64,000 nucleotides of DNA, taken from contig CALSTB010000005.1 in the NCBI GenBank assembly GCA_943789165.1, forward strand, positions 851,827 through 915,826, given 5' to 3'. This stretch comes from an uncultured Bacteroidia bacterium. GTDB taxonomy: Bacteria; Bacteroidota; Bacteroidia; NS11-12g; UBA9320. The translations under genes and the position numbers were made by a program. Below, piece after piece: positions 63,915-64,000 of the stretch. The notes beneath the pieces were generated by a model. The model did not search any database and was not told the origin of the DNA. It saw only the letters and a list, made by a program, of their open reading frames with translations. Within the stretch, counting starts at the first letter, position 1, and every line of letters starts with the position of its first letter.

Positions 63915-64000
63915 TTACTCTATTTCAGGTTTAATAATAAAAAAACCATCCTCACCTTGTGGTTGATACAACGGCATAAAAATGTAGCCGTCATAAGGAG
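63915..64000 (-). CDS. C-terminal end of an AspA/AstE-like protein, partial
   Basis: Twenty-eight codons including the stop are visible, encoding PYDGYIFMPLYQPQGEDGFF and a short acidic tail. This resembles the end of succinylglutamate desuccinylase/aspartoacylase-family proteins (zinc carboxypeptidase fold), which often finish with 'DGxLFMPLYQxQGxDGFF'. The identification rests on this short piece only. Confidence 0.5.
   Translation of the reverse strand, partial: PYDGYIFMPLYQPQGEDGFFIIKPEIE

Overview
The window comes from a chromosome of a Bacteroidota bacterium, most likely a free-living member of the Flavobacteriales or a related order. The evidence is the low-GC coding style, many proteins ending in a type IX secretion (T9SS) sorting domain, Bacteroidota-type -7 promoter boxes (TAnnTTTG), and families typical of the phylum (DUF5723, DUF1573, COG4941 sigma factor, IntDOT-like recombinase). 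The species cannot be fixed from this sequence. I saw no tRNA, rRNA operon, CRISPR array or prophage.

Layout. 1-4459 is most of a giant secreted repeat protein that runs off the left edge. 4535-5625 is a decayed ECF sigma factor. 5654-9151 is a fungalysin (M36) protease, followed by a small membrane/lipoprotein cluster that contains a probable frameshift (9262-11376). 11532-20934 is mostly housekeeping: thioredoxin reductase, a lipoprotein plus DUF5723 pair, GlmM, an EEP-family hydrolase, RNase P RNA, an NtrC-type regulator and Sua5/TsaC. A class D beta-lactamase (21046-21930) lies next to a long repeat-rich spacer. 22617-29908 carries small hypothetical genes, a ribosome hibernation factor, Uup (ABC-F), a medium-chain oxidoreductase, a hotdog protein and a nitronate monooxygenase.

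Two 1404-bp IS3-family copies in opposite orientation (30035-31438 and 41722-43125) bracket about 10.3 kb with a T9SS FG-GAP protein, urocanate hydratase, methionine aminopeptidase, RqcH/NFACT and a thermolysin-like (M4) T9SS protease. A second IS3-family element (43539-44842) sits inside an array of CCTCTGTG-type repeats. 45097-57621 returns to ordinary genes: CorA, MscS, PriA, a lipoprotein, SixA, a LAS-type peptidase, a CAP protein, DUF389, QueG, RuvB and two T9SS proteins. 57622-59924 holds a solitary tyrosine recombinase flanked by 71-bp inverted repeats and surrounded by copies of a GGTGCC-AAAAA-GGGGAG motif. This is the least explained structure in the window. DUF1573, HtrA, DinB, DUF1801 and membrane genes close the window, and the tail of an AspA/AstE-like gene enters from the right edge.

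Themes. Many genes serve the envelope and secretion: at least five proteins carry T9SS tails, including two large zinc proteases. In six genes (glmM, the EEP gene, uup, the nitronate monooxygenase, map, ruvB) a -7 box lies only 3-9 nt before the start codon, implying leaderless or nearly leaderless mRNAs. Several intergenic repeat families recur in the spacers, and two isolated ends of the 1304-bp IS lie far from any intact copy.
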